64,000 bases of DNA from Ariolimax columbianus (GCA_036924085.1 JAVGWX010000003.1:123701468-123765467), one strand, 5' to 3'. Shown: positions 1 to 11,029, counted from the first letter of the stretch. Notes: a model not told the origin generated them from the letters alone. A program made the numbers and translations.

Positions 1-559
1 CATGTTAGCCTATTGTTGATCAGTCTCCTAGTCTCGTTCATGTCAGCCTATTGTTGATCAGTCACCTGGTCTCGTTCATGTCAGCCTATTGTTGATCAGT
101 CTCCTGGTCTCGTTCATGTCAGCCTATTGTTGATCAGTCTCCTGGTCTCGTTCATGTCAGACTATTGTTGATCAGTCTCCTAGTCTCGTTCATGTCAGCC
201 TATTGTTGATCAGTCTCCTGGTCTCGTTCATGTCAGCCTATTGTTGATCAGTCTCCTGGTCTCGTTCATGTCAGCCTATTGTTGATCAGTCTCCTGGTCT
301 CGTTCATGTCAGCCTATTGTTGATCTGTCTTCTGGTCTCGTTTATGTCAGCATATTGTTGATCTGTCTCCTAGTCTCGTTCATGTCAGCCTATTGTTGAT
401 CAGTTTTCTAGTCTCGTTCATGTCAGCCTATTGTTGATCAGTCTCCTAGTCTCGTTCATGTCAGCCTATTGTTGATCAGTCTCCTAGTCTCGTTCATGTC
501 AGCCTATTATTGATCAGTCTCCTAGTCTCGTTCATGTCAGCCTATTGTTGATCAGTTTC
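1..559. repeat. 38-bp minisatellite, about 14.7 copies
   Basis: A 38-bp unit (key segment CAGCCTATTGTTGATCAG) repeats head to tail with exact phase: 14 full copies fill 1-532 and a partial copy ends near 559. Copies differ by a few substitutions. The array begins at the window edge, so its true length is unknown. It shows no coding potential. Confidence 0.97.
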
Positions 560-611
560 CGCTATAGCAATGATCGTTCTATTAGCTTCACTAGGATAAA
601 AACATTGTAGA

Positions 612-776
612 GTTGGGGAAGTATAAGTTGGGAAAGTATAAGTTGGGGAAGTATAAGTTGGGGAAGTATAAGTTGGGGAAGTATAAGTTGGGAAAAGTAT
701 AAGTTGGGGAAATTATAAGTTGGGGAAAGTATAAGTTGGGGAAGTATAAGTTGGGGAAAGTATAAGTCGGAGAAAT
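612..776. repeat. 15-bp minisatellite followed by a C-rich run
   Basis: About 11 copies of a 15-16 bp unit (GTTGGGGAAGTATAA) are followed by a run of about 13 C at 809-821. Short inverted GGATAAAAAC / GTTTTTATCC words flank the block at 594-603 and 868-877. They could be remnants of a short element or chance. Confidence 0.93.
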
Positions 777-879
777 TATAAACAGCAAGGAAGTGAACTG
801 ATTCCCCGCCCCCCCCCCCCCTCCCCCTGCGCCCACCTCAGATTGGCTGATGCTTAGATCATTAAGAGTTTTTATCCTC

Positions 880-2040
880 CCAGACGGCAAATTTTTGCCT
901 TGGGACTCACCTTTGCCTTGACCTTTATAATTTTAGTTGTATATTAGATATAAAAATGTGAGCACACGTGATATAAACACGTGACAAAAACGACTAAACA
1001 TCAAAACTAAAGCTACAAGGAACGTGTAATAAATCACTTCAATTAAATATTAAGCCTATTTCCATGTTGTTTCACAAAATTAATAGATATAAACAAACAC
1101 TTAACTTAGGTCCGTTGAACATTTGATCTGCCCGGAATGTCCATCAGCCAGTACTTTCAAATTGAATATCTCAATTTCGATATTTTTGTAAATACTTGGA
1201 ATCCAGGTCGTCAAAGGCTATCCCCTAGTACGTTCTTTTTTGTTTTTACAGTTTTTGCTTTATTTGGCTAAACAGGCTTGAGGGAAGATTCGTTGCGTAC
1301 TGGATAGGAATTTCATTACTTTTAAAAATTTCCTCCCATCGGCTAATAGCATACTTGAATCGACTTTCAGCTGTCTGTGGTCCTATTACGTGCACAGCTT
1401 GAAGGTAGATTCTTCTAGCTTTTTCTTCAATTTTCAATATGACTAGACGCAGATCTCATTGACCTAGGGACCAGCGGACACTTGAAACAATTAGGATTTG
1501 AAACTCCCACCGTTTCATGCGTTCGTTTCTCGGGAAGCAAGCGTCTTTGCCTGTCATCTGTAGCGAGCCTCTGTTAACTAGAGCAACGACAATCTAGTTC
1601 ACAATTACTGCTTGAGCCGCAATCAAACATTTTGTTCCCTTTGATTGTAGACATATTTTGGAAATAGTACTTTCTAAAACTACACAAGAAGTCAGTCATG
1701 GATATCTACTAGTATGTGCTGCTAATGAGCTCTGGTCTACAAGACAACTGTTGGCGGTTGGAGGAGTTGTTCCTTCGACAGAGAGGGTTAAAGCCGCTAA
1801 ACAAAACAGAAAAACGGAATGTGTACTAAAACGACATTCATTCGCGACATGACGTTCTTTCAAACAGCTCACATGGGCTATTAGGAAGATAAATACACAC
1901 AAAATAATGTTTTTAAAAAAACATGACATACAAGTGTACAGTGCATCAGACACGACACAGCAGCATCACGTGGCTCTGAAATGCCAGCCATGTTGGCGGG
2001 AATGAAATAGTTGGAGAGATGACAACCTGAACGTAGATAA
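880..2040. other. No supported gene
   Basis: AT-rich sequence. One short minus-strand frame at 1246-1437 (63 codons, charged, KIEEKARRIY) has no recognisable family, and its upstream side shows no clear splice acceptor. It could be an exon or a repeat tail. Nothing else is recognised. Confidence 0.5.
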
Positions 2041-2049
2041 CCATACAGA

Positions 2050-2285
2050 GGATACGGACGGCCGGGTGCCCGAGTGTGGACATATCTACGGAGGTGGCGG
2101 AGCAAAGTGTTATATTTGTAACAGCTGCTCAAACTTTGCATCCACTTTAAATCATCCAAGCTCAGCTTATGGTTTCCAGAAGCTCTATGAAAGAAGACGT
2201 CAGTAAGTAGATCACTATCTGCATATTGGATTTCTTTAAAATGCAGTTGGTAGTATCTAAATGTATCATTAGGTGGCAGCAACAT
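2050..2285 (-). other. Unassigned open frame, possible exon fragment
   Basis: The minus strand here is open and has ordinary amino-acid composition (segment FHRASGNHKLSLDDLKWM), unlike the simple repeats around it. I do not recognise the protein. The 5' side runs straight into the 28-bp array, whose unit matches the first part of the frame. The array therefore seems to have grown from the edge of this segment. No complete acceptor-donor pair is clear. It may be a degraded transposon. Confidence 0.2.
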
Positions 2286-2713
2286 CCAGCTTTTCATTAG
2301 GTGGCAGCAACATCCAGCTTTTCATTAGGTGGCAGCAACATCCAGCTTTTCATTAGGTGGCAGCAACATCCAGCTTTTCATTAGGTGGCAGCAACATCCA
2401 GCTTTTCATTAGGTGGCAGCAACATCCAGCTTTTCATTAGGTGGCAGCAACATCCAGCTTTTCATTAGGTGGCAGCAACATCCAGCTTTTCATTAGGTGG
2501 CAGCAACATCCAGCTTTTCATTAGGTGGCAGCAACATCCAGCTTTTCATTAGGTGGCAGCAACATCCAGCTTTTCATTAGGTGGCAGCAACATCCAGCTT
2601 TTTATTAGGTGGCAGCAACATCCAGCTTTTCATTAGGTGGCAGCAACATCCAGCTTTTCATTAGGTGGCAGCAACATCCAGCTTTTCATTAGGTGGCAGC
2701 AACATCCAGCTTT
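2268..2713. repeat. 28-bp minisatellite, about 16 copies
   Basis: Near-perfect tandem copies of a 28-bp unit (key segment GGTGGCAGCAACATCCAGC). Only one or two copies carry a substitution, which points to recent amplification or homogenisation. Confidence 0.97.
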
Positions 2714-2764
2714 GTGATTAATGTAAGTAGCAGACACTAGGTGTCGCGTGCAGAATGGCGTCTG

Positions 2765-3090
2765 TACTCACATAATGTAAAATCAAAGACAGCCTGTGTG
2801 GGCAAAGAACTGTATGCAAAAGATATTCACAAGAAAATTCTTCCAGCACACAGTGGAAAGTGTTTGTTTCGCAAGCGGTGCATAGCTGGATCGGTAGATT
2901 TTTCCAAGGACGCTCAAAATTTGCTGATGAAGCCCAACGTGGTCGTCCTGCTCATGTTGCAACTGAAGCATCTGGGAAACCGGTTGGGGGGGGGGGGGGG
3001 GGAGATTCCAATTGTCAGACAAGTAACCATAGACAGTCTAGAAACTGCAATAATGTGTTCGTGTGGTTTAGATTCCACCATTATACATTG
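2765..3090 (+). mobile_element. Mariner-like transposase, N-terminal fragment
   Basis: Two overlapping plus frames together give a mariner HTH region. One reads GKELYAKDIHKKI, then GKCLFRK. The other reads AVHSWIGRFFQGRSK and then RGRPAHVATEAS. After a poly-G run (about 2988-3001) the first frame resumes with VTIDSLETAIMCSCG. This order matches the paired helix-turn-helix of SETMAR/mariner transposases. The catalytic domain is missing. At least two frameshifts, one at or near the G run, make it a dead fragment. It is a different lineage from the mariner at 22.6-23.7 kb. Confidence 0.7.
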
Positions 3091-3091
3091 T

Positions 3092-3265
3092 GGAACTTGT
3101 AGCTCAGTCGGCTGTGAGCTGGCTTGCAAAAACTGGGATTACACTGCGCCATGGTTTGAAATCACGAACGACAGACAAAAATCACACCGTGGTTCGTTCC
3201 TGGTACGACCGCTTCTCAAGTTGACCCACCTGTAAATGGGTACCTGACGTATCAGTTGAGAAAGG
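3092..3265 (+). repeat. tRNA-like SINE fragment
   Basis: GTAGCTCAGTCGGCTGTGAGC at 3101-3121 resembles the A-box half of a tRNA-derived SINE. Downstream, CTGTAAATGGGTACCTGAC at 3230-3248 matches the SINE at 18.3-18.5 kb, which has CTGTAAATGGATACCTGAC. The B box is degraded. Confidence 0.45.
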
Positions 3266-4485
3266 TATAAACTGCAAGAAAGGGAACATAGGCTCCGGCT
3301 TAGTCCATGAAGAGTTATCTTCATCCCCACAGCAGTTGTTGTAATGAGACCCACCTATACATTCAGCTTTTATTACCTAATCCCAACCGTCACGTGAGCC
3401 GTATCTCTTATGGCGACGAGATCGAATGTGAATTGCAAACCTGGTTGAGACAGCCGACAAAAGACATCTAAGCTTCAGGTTTTCATGCACTGATAAAACG
3501 ATGAAATAAGGGCATCAATGTTACTGAAAACTATGTTGATAAATAAGGGACAATATAAGTACAACAAAAAAGGTTTCCAAATTCGTATCGCATTTAACTC
3601 TCATGTGGTGTGAGTTATCTACTGACTTTCCCGTGTGCTAGCAGTTACCACAGGGTAACAATCTCTACCGACTTGGCAACTACGTCCCGATCTCATGTAA
3701 AGAGCCCGCCTTGGATAGGAACGGCTCGATAGTCCAGCTTTCCTAGTAGAGATAACTCTGACAATAAACAACTGATGACATGCAGGTCGGCTGAAGGCAG
3801 CAATAAGCTACAGGAGCAGAAATCAAACTAATTTATGCTGAAGACACATGCACTGGTTCCTCGAGCGCAAAATACAATACAACGTAACCGCATAAAAGCA
3901 GCGAAACATGACTTTGTTGGAACCATAATGTGACTGTCTGATGGCAAACGAAGGAGAGGAACAAAAACACATAGATGATATGTACTTAAATCTAGCCCTT
4001 TTCTTTCTTCTCTTCTTCCTAAGTATTGTTATACTCTTCTCTAGTTTTACTTAGGTCTCTTCTTTCAACGAGATTATCTAGTCAGTTGCAAGTGCATGAA
4101 TGGTAGAGTGGTAGAGTTATTGTCTCTCAAGGAAAATTGTAGTTTTGTGTGTGTCTGGTTCTGGTACTCTAAGGTCTACTAGACTGTAACAGGGTACCTG
4201 ACTTTCCCTTAGTGAAGGCAATGCCGCGAGCACATAAACTGTCCACCCCTAAATAACGAAAACTGAGGTTTAGCACATTCAGATCTCTTAATCCTTCTTT
4301 CTCAGTCTGGCCAACGAGGTAGGGATCGAAACTGTAATCTCGGTAAGCGTGAGTTTACTAAGGAGCGGCTCATTCCATTACAGCCAGGCGGTTCCCGATC
4401 AACTTCATCAAGTGCGCTTCGGTATGGGAGAACAACAACTGCAACTTGCTATCCAATAGAAATCGCTAAAACCTTACTTAACTCA
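3266..4485. other. No supported gene; weak SINE-like traces
   Basis: Around 4100-4260 there is a tRNA-like start (GGTAGAGTGGTAGAGTTATT) and later GGGTACCTGAC, both seen in the SINE family at 18.3 kb, but degraded. Imperfect inverted GAGTTATCT words occur near 3612 and 3748. Nothing else is recognised. Confidence 0.35.
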
Positions 4486-5057
4486 GTACAGAATACTTCC
4501 ACTTAAACGACAACTTTATAGCTCAGTACATGAGGCGTCCACAATAACGACAATTCTACAACAGTACATTAGGCGTCCACAATAACGACAATTCTACAAC
4601 AGTACATGAGGCGTCCACAATAACGACAATTCTACAACAGTACATGAGGCGTCCACAATAACGACAATTCTACAACAGTACATGAGGCGTCCACAATAAC
4701 GACAATTCTACAACAGTACATGAGGCGTCCACAATAACGACAATTCTACAACAGTACATGAGGCGTCCACAATAACGACAATTCTACAACAGTACATGAG
4801 GCGTCCACAATAACGACAATTCTACAACAGTACATTAGGCGTCCACAATAACGACAATTCTACAACAGTACATTAGGCGTCCACAATAACGACAATTCTA
4901 CAACAGTACATTAGGCGTCCACAATAACGACAATTCTACAACAGTACATGAGGCGTCCACAATAACGACAATTCTACAACAGTACATGAGGCGTCCACAA
5001 TAACGACAATTCTACAACAGTACATTAGGCATCCATAATAACGACAATTCTACAACT
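4486..5057. repeat. Second 38-bp minisatellite, about 14 copies plus a decayed edge copy
   Basis: A 38-bp unit (key segment GCGTCCACAATAACGACAAT) repeats from 4526 to about 5057. Copies alternate ACATGAGG and ACATTAGG. The stretch 4486-4525 is a diverged copy, so the array has a degenerate edge. The unit is unrelated to the 38-bp array at the window start. Confidence 0.97.
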
Positions 5058-5059
5058 CA

Positions 5060-5795
5060 CCTGTCTAACTCTGGCGTCTACGCTTGTGTAATCAGCGGAG
5101 TTATAGATGTCCACTTTGTTGTTTGGTGGGGGTGTTGCTCTTGGGTATCTCGTGTCAACATCCTGTATACTTATCTGTTAAGAAGACATGGCATTATTTC
5201 CTATGAAAATTATCAGTATAATTGTGTAATAAATATGAGAAATAAAAACAAAAGTAAAGGCAGTTTCATTATTTAATAGAAGTTATTCTGTTCTGTTTTG
5301 TTCTGTTCTGGTCCTAATAATGGACCACCACATTCGAGGCATTACCCGTAGCTTCTCATGCTCTCTGAACAAATGGCGAAGTCTTTGGTTTTGCTGTTCT
5401 TCTTGTCGCCTCTTGGTTTAACACACTCCTCTCAGGCTATTCACTCGCCTCAAACCTTGCAGTCTGTGAATCGCTTATGCATGTACTGGTGTGTCCTCAT
5501 CTAACATGTGGTCATTGAAAGATATCAAAATGTCACTCCTATCCATATCCGATGAATTCATAGTTGGTGCATGTGAACCAGGAAGCCGTCTCTTCGTTTC
5601 TGTGAAGCCCATCATGGCCAGAAGAGAAGATCTACACCAGCCGCTGAGGAGGAGGTTTCCACAGCTTCTATCCACCCATGTCTTAGCCAGCCATTCTGTA
5701 CCTCCCAAAGTAAGAATTGACTCTGACACGAAGACTGGTTTGTTGAGGTGGCCTCAGACAGCCATCTCGGAGGAGGGGGGGGGGGGGGGGTTGGC
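5060..5795. other. No supported gene
   Basis: TTCTG-rich sequence near 5285-5310, then mixed sequence. The minus strand at 5475-5729 has an 84-codon frame ending LDEDTPVHA that I cannot assign. A poly-G run ends at 5790, before the G-rich array. Confidence 0.3.
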
Positions 5796-5796
5796 T

Positions 5797-6395
5797 GGTT
5801 TGTTTGTTAGTCTGCTGGCACGAGGGGAGGGGGAAACGGGAGGGGGGGCGGTTTTGTTTGTTGGTCTGCAGGCACGAGGGGAGGGGGAAACGGGAAGGGG
5901 GTGGGTTTGTTTGTTGGTCTTTTGGCACGAGAGGAGGGGGAAACGGGAGGGAGCGGGTTTGTTTGTTGGTCTGCTGGCACGAGGGGAGGGGGGAACGGGA
6001 GGGGGGCGGGTTTGTTTGTTGGTCTGTTGGCACGAGGGGAGGGGGAAACGAGAGGGGCGGGTTTGTTTGTTGGTTTTCTGGCACGAGGGGAGGGGGACAC
6101 GAGAGGGGGAGGGTTTGTTTGTTGGTCTGATGGCACGAAGGGAGGGGAAAACGGGAGTGGGGCGGGTTTGTTTGTTGGTCTGCTGGCACGAGGGGAGGGG
6201 GAAACGGGAGGGGGGCGGGTTTGTTTATTGGTCTGCTGGCACAAGAGCAGGGGGAAACGGGAGGGGGGCGGGTTTGTTTGTTGGTCTGCTGGCACGAGGG
6301 GAGGGGGAAACGGGAGGGGTCGGGGGAGGGGTCGGCTGGGTTACTTTCTGGACTCCTAGCACGGAAGAGAGGAAGAAACAGGGAGGGGGTTGGGG
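5797..6395. repeat. G-rich ~52-bp minisatellite
   Basis: About 10 copies of a 51-53 bp unit: TTTGTTTGTTGGTCTGCTGG, then CACGAGGGGAGGGGGAAACG, then a GGGAGGGGGGCGGG tract. An eleventh diverged copy lies at 6330-6395. Long repetitive frames on both strands are artefacts of the array. The plus strand has many closely spaced runs of three to six G, a G-quadruplex-type pattern. Confidence 0.96.
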
Positions 6396-6504
6396 GTGGT
6401 TGTATGTTATTGATTAGTTTTTATTGATTGTGAAATAAGAACTTTAAGTAAACATTGTGTATAGACTGCAAGGGCACGTGCCATTTATTCCTCGGCACTT
6501 GAAC

Positions 6505-6725
6505 TTCAGTGTTTCAATAACATAGTGGTAGAACACTAATTTTTAACGGTAATATATGGGGCTCAGCACATGTTACCACCTCGCTCCATGAAACCCAGCT
6601 ATCAATTTGTATTTTTCTTACTGTTTTGCAAAGAAAAAGGCATCAAAGAAGAGAAATGATCACCTCACTTCATAAAGAAAGCAGAGACCTCGTACAATAA
6701 AGTCTCTTAACTCTTTATCCACGAC
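6505..6725 (+). repeat. Decayed tRNA-like SINE, same family as 18.3 kb
   Basis: ATAGTGGTAGAACACTAA at 6522-6539 recalls a tRNA-type A-box region. Downstream, CACCTCACTTCATAAAGAAAG aligns with the CACTCCACCTCATAAAGCTG segment of the SINE at 18285-18545. There is no intact B box. Family membership is by eye. Confidence 0.4.
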
Positions 6726-8060
6726 AGCAGTATATGCAGAAAAATTACCTTTAACTTTTTCTTACAAATTATACACTTCCCCTCTCCTCATCCTCCGGCC
6801 CTCTCCCCCTCCCCCTTTCTCCCACCATTACAAACTTTCAACTGAGACCCTGATGATAGTCAAGTTAAAATATATAATATGTAAGGACTTGAGGACTAAA
6901 CGTAACAATGTTACGGCCATAACCCATTCGTCGGTAACAAGAAACAAACGACTATAACTAACAACTCACAACAAAAAGAAAGACAATGTATAACGCAACG
7001 ATACAATACGGTTTGAGTTGGCAATCATTGCCTAGAAAGTGGCCAGGAATGCGTGAGCCATTCTATGTCAGAAATGAAAAACAGTAGACCAAACAAAAAA
7101 TGGTCAATATGATTACACGTAATAATGAAAACAAACGAACAACGACTCAAGACACACAAATAAACAAAAGTATGACTTATACGTGACACAAAGAGCATAT
7201 AAATTTGATCTTTGTCAACCGTCCATAAACACGAAGAGTGGCTGAGTAAATGACTGCTTGCAGTGAAGAGGATGTCTTTCCAATTTTATCTAAACGGTTG
7301 GTTCATAGATGGCCGCCAGGACGTCGGCATGATAGAGAGGGTTATTTTCCATCTTTAACGTCATGGCCGGCTTTAATACCTAGTAAGCAAGGACGTCCTC
7401 TGCTGCAGAAGCATAGATAGATGCATGGACAGACACAAAAACAGAAAGAAAGGGTTGTATAGAAAATGAGATGGAAGAGGAAACAGAGAAAGGATGTAAG
7501 GCGAAAGAGATGAAAGTAAAATGGGATGACGTAATGGTATATAAAGAAATTAATTTTTTTAAATACGTTTTTCGGTACAAGCAGGTAATTATTCTAGGAC
7601 TTTTTTATTTGCATCGACTACAGCAGTGTAATATTTTTTTTTTAAATGTTGATGTTTCTTTGATGCATTTGTCTGTTTAATAGAGGATCTTCGAAACATG
7701 ATAGATCAATAGGTGACACTAGTGAAGGCTGTGTACACAATGTCAGCCCGTAGATTATGAAGCAGTATCAATGTGACAAATAATAGTGAACTCTAACGGC
7801 CAAGGGTCATGTCAAATTAAATGAAAGCTTGTAAAGCTGTGACTGCAGTGACTAGTCTGGCAATCCACCATTAGTTTTAGAGTATTTTGATAGTTGGTTT
7901 TGTTATCAAGGTCTGGCAATCTAGCACATAGCTCGCCACCTTTTCATACATGGCGCCCACTCTTATAACACAGGTGAAGGTAGATTGTTCTTCCCGCCCA
8001 CTAAAATATAAATTGAACAACAATTCACAATCGTCCCCCAAGTCTGTGTATCTTGCATGT
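6726..8060. other. No supported gene
   Basis: AT-rich and A-rich sequence with C-rich patches near 6780-6830. No recognisable domain, tandem array or RNA gene. Confidence 0.5.
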
Positions 8061-8062
8061 TT

Positions 8063-8620
8063 TTACTCATCATGTCCTTTACAGAACGACGCCATCATCA
8101 CAGCCGGCCTGAAATAAATTAGATCTCTAGTGAAATCTCCAGCCTGCTCCAAAGGCATGCCTAAGCATTCCTTGACATCTTGGTGCCATTGCAGTCTTGG
8201 TCTGACACTGCCTCTCCTGCCCAGCACCGTACCTTTCATTACCGTTCTTTCAAGATGGCTGTATCTTTTGATGTGGCCAAAATATTTTAATTTTTTGTTC
8301 ATGATCAAATGTATCAACTAGTTCTCCTCTGTGCTCAACTCCTGTCGAATGTCTGCATTAATCTTTTTTTTTTTTTTTTTTTTTTTTTGGTCCACGATAT
8401 TTTTAGGACTTTTCAATGGCATTTCTATTTGGGTAACTGTCCATATTTCACAGTCGTGGTCGGTCAGGGCGCAACACAGGTTACCAAAAATTTCAATTTT
8501 GTTGGTTTGCTGATATTCGGCAATAGTTTCATCAGGTTCTGTTTTAATGCAGCATGTAACTATTCTACTACCGCCTTCCTCAAAGCTAAAAGCACACACA
8601 CCTGGGTGCTAGCGCCCAGG
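8063..8620 (-). mobile_element. LINE ORF2 C-terminal remnant (RNase H-lacking type)
   Basis: The minus strand reads ETIAEYQQTNKIEIFG and ALTDHDCEI, the post-RT region of LINE ORF2. After a 25-nt poly-T on the plus strand (8364-8388) it continues INADIRQELSTEE and the signature KLKYFGHIKR, then GRRGSVRPRLQWHQDVKECL, and stops after CKGHDE. The RT core is missing, there is an internal deletion beside the poly-T run, and one stop separates two pieces. It is 5'-truncated and inactive. The clade is uncertain; it resembles RT/endonuclease LINEs common in molluscs. Confidence 0.8.
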
Positions 8621-9268
8621 TCAAGGAGCACTGATCTAGCCCATCCTGTAAGAAGTGTCAGTTACTGAAACCAGGTCAGTTAGCGCGGTCAAATGTACAT
8701 GACGTCCCCCTTCAGATATTGTAGATTGCTGTTCGTGATAGTTATGTGACAGAGACAAGAATACGTCCACTGCCACCCTGACAGCATGCCATTTGACACG
8801 ACTAACCGTGCACACCAATCTAGGGGAGAAATCTTCTCAACTCATAGAGTAGCACATTCAGTCACACGTTGGCCAAAAACGTGATTGTGTAGATTGATAC
8901 GTTCTGGTTTGCAAGAAAACAGAAAAAACAACACCCCGTTAACGCGTATGATGCAGAAATAAAACAATAAAGAACTGATTCTCCATGTGATCAATAGAAG
9001 ATGCACATACTGCCGTTGGTGATCAAGCGTTGAAGAATTAATTGTGTGAGGTTTCAATGTATCCAATTCTTTCCTTGATCACGTCTCTTTCAGAACTCTA
9101 ACAGTACCAATTCACTGCTGATTAGTAAGAAACTGTAAGACTTTATATCGGCTATCCTCTCTTGGATTAGCCATACTTTATGTGTCTTCCAAAATCAGAA
9201 CTGATATCACTAAATAATGAGGTCTGATGTCTGGTATGATGATTCAATCTTCATTCTCACGAGTGCAG
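8621..9268. other. No supported gene; weak repeat similarity
   Basis: The segment around 8750-8820 (ACAAGAATACGTCCACTGCC and following) loosely resembles the repeat at 13.6 kb. The stretch 9080-9268 is ordinary sequence upstream of the candidate exon. No other feature seen. Confidence 0.35.
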
Positions 9269-9373
9269 ATTGCATGGATGAAGCCCCTCCGTCTCTTGGC
9301 AATGACCTTACTACTCATTCAACCAACGAAACCCCAAGAAAATCAACAAGAGTTGCCGCACTAGAAACATCAG
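9269..9373 (+). CDS. Candidate internal coding exon, unidentified protein
   Basis: A 105-nt segment lies between a polypyrimidine-bearing acceptor (TTCATTCTCACGAGTGCAG, AG at 9267-9268) and a strong donor (ATCAG|GTAAGA, GT at 9374-9375). In the frame that stays open across it (phase 1 at both ends) it encodes CMDEAPPSLGNDL, then TNETPRKSTRVAALETS, a polar and probably disordered segment. Composition differs from the surrounding repeats, and the length is a multiple of three. No family is recognised and no partner exon was found. The minisatellite beginning near 9430 would lie in its downstream intron. Splice sites this good do occur by chance, so confidence is modest. Confidence 0.35.
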
Positions 9374-9429
9374 GTAAGAAAAAGACAGGAGTAAAAATAA
9401 AGTTACTTATTCTAAATTTCATAAAAATT

Positions 9430-9875
9430 CTCAGAGACGAATCTCATAGAAGACAAATGTCAGAGAAGACAAATGTCATAGAAGACAAATGTCATAGAGG
9501 ACAAATGTCATAGAAGAGCGATGTCATAGAAGACAAATATCATAGAAGACAAATGTCATTGAAGGCAAATCTCATAGAAGACAAATGTCATAGAAGACAA
9601 ATGTCATAGAAGACAAATGTCATAGAAGACAAATGCCATAGAAGGCAAATGTCATAGAAGGGAAATGTCATAGAAGAGCGATGACATAGAAGACAAATGT
9701 CATAGAAGACCGTTGTCACAAAAGGCAAATGTCATAGAAGACAGATGACACATAAGACATATGACACATACCACAAATGTCACAGAAGATAAATGCCAAA
9801 AGTGTTTATTACAACAAAAGACAAAAGTCACAAGATGAATGTCACAGACGACAAATGTCACAGAGAAAACCTAAA
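9430..9875. repeat. 16-bp minisatellite, about 27 degenerate copies
   Basis: The unit CATAGAAGACAAATGT repeats with drift (GAGCGATG, CACAGAAG, CACATAAGAC variants). Copies decay toward 9730-9870. Confidence 0.95.
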
Positions 9876-10209
9876 TTCTTTTACAACGGACGCATACTAT
9901 TTCTTGTCAGGAAAAGGTCAAGTGACAATGTCCAGACTGTGACACGGCCACTGCAGACTCCGACAGGATATCTGCAACAAATTTAGACAAGGGATACACA
10001 GACATTAGCCCCTGTTTGGGTTGATAGACTGACGAGTACTTGTTATGGGGCTGCCAGCGCCGTGAGAAGTTTGGAGTGACACCATGACTCAAATATAGTT
10101 GGAGGATATGCTGTATTTTGATGAGAGAAACCTAAAACCGACTGTCCTGTTTAAGAAGGAAATAGATTTGATGATTGGAGAGAGCGAACGAAGATGAAAA
10201 AGAATTAAA

Positions 10210-10384
10210 CTAAACATATTTTCAATTGACAATAACAACCATATAAACATATTTTCAATTGACAATAACAACCAAATAAACATATTTTCAATTGACAATA
10301 ACAACCATATAAACATATTTTCAATTGACAATAACAACCATATAAACATATTTTCAATTGACAATAACAACCATATAAACACTT
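10210..10384. repeat. 33-bp minisatellite, about 5 copies
   Basis: A 33-bp unit (key segment TTTTCAATTGACAATAACAA) is repeated about five times. Because 33 is a multiple of three, the minus strand gives an 11-residue repeat (MFIWLLLSIEN). This is an array artefact, since the array lies just inside the intron after the exon at 10397-10475. Confidence 0.95.
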
Positions 10385-10396
10385 TGACACACTTAC

Positions 10397-10475
10397 AGGT
10401 TCAATGGATGGGTTATCGCTTTTTTCTTCCGTCACAGTCGTTGACTTCGACGAGCCGCATCCCATGCTTGGCTTT
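10397..10475 (-). CDS. First coding exon of an unidentified MGCGSSK-type protein
   Basis: On the minus strand an acceptor-like CATTCAG precedes a short leader (10475-10466) and ATG at 10465-10463. The 23 codons start MGCGSSKSTTVTEEKSDN and end exactly at a consensus donor (CCT|GTAAGT, GT at 10396-10395), phase 0. Gly2 with Cys3 and Ser5/Ser6 is the classic N-myristoylation plus palmitoylation signature, so the product would be a membrane-anchored cytosolic protein. The rest of the protein is not visible; the intron holds the 33-bp array. I do not know the family, because several unrelated small proteins begin this way. Start, motif and donor together make chance unlikely. Confidence 0.55.
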
Positions 10476-10479
10476 CTGA

Positions 10480-11029
10480 ATGTTAAACGACATGAGAGTA
10501 TATCATTGTTAATGCTAATAATACTCATGTTAATTTTAATAATAAATTAAACACCATGTGAGCAAGTTAAAATAGTCCAATCATATTCTCAACATGTTAG
10601 TGTATCGACGACAAGACAAGTTAACATAATATTAACAAGGCAAAGTTTTTTTTTTGTAGATTAAACCCAAAGTAAGAAATGTGAATGTAAACACAATATG
10701 TGCGAAACAAAATCATTGGTGATACGTAATTCCTGTGATCAGCAATCGTGTATTTTGTTATTGTACATGTGTATGTATGTATGTGTGTATATTTATGTGG
10801 TTCTATTTATGTATGTGTGTGGGTATATATGTGTGTAAAGTATGTATGTATGTCTGAATGATGGTAAGTATGCGTGTGTGCATGAATGCGTGAATGTATG
10901 TATTGATGTGTATATGCATGTATGTATGCATATATATGTAAATGTATGAACGGAACGTATTTATGCCTCTATAATAATAGATCCAATTTTATCTTGAAAA
11001 GTCAATCAAACACTAGGATTATTTGAATT
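10480..11029. repeat. Degenerate TATG/TGTG microsatellite in AT-rich sequence
   Basis: From 10758 to about 10952 the sequence is a drifting (TGTATG)n / (TATG)n tract. The flanks on both sides are AT-rich with no recognisable feature. Confidence 0.8.

Noticed and set aside
1..559. Possible CRISPR-like array
   Set aside because: Units are contiguous tandem repeats without unique spacers, and the genome is eukaryotic.
594..877. Possible MITE with GGATAAAAAC terminal repeats
   Set aside because: Only 10 bp match, no target-site duplication, and the interior is a minisatellite. Chance is likely.
4526..5057. Possible CRISPR-like array
   Set aside because: Direct head-to-tail minisatellite with no spacers.
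5491..6417. Long plus and minus reading frames (up to 308 codons)
   Set aside because: They run through the G-rich minisatellite, and all frames stay open because of its composition. No domain is present.
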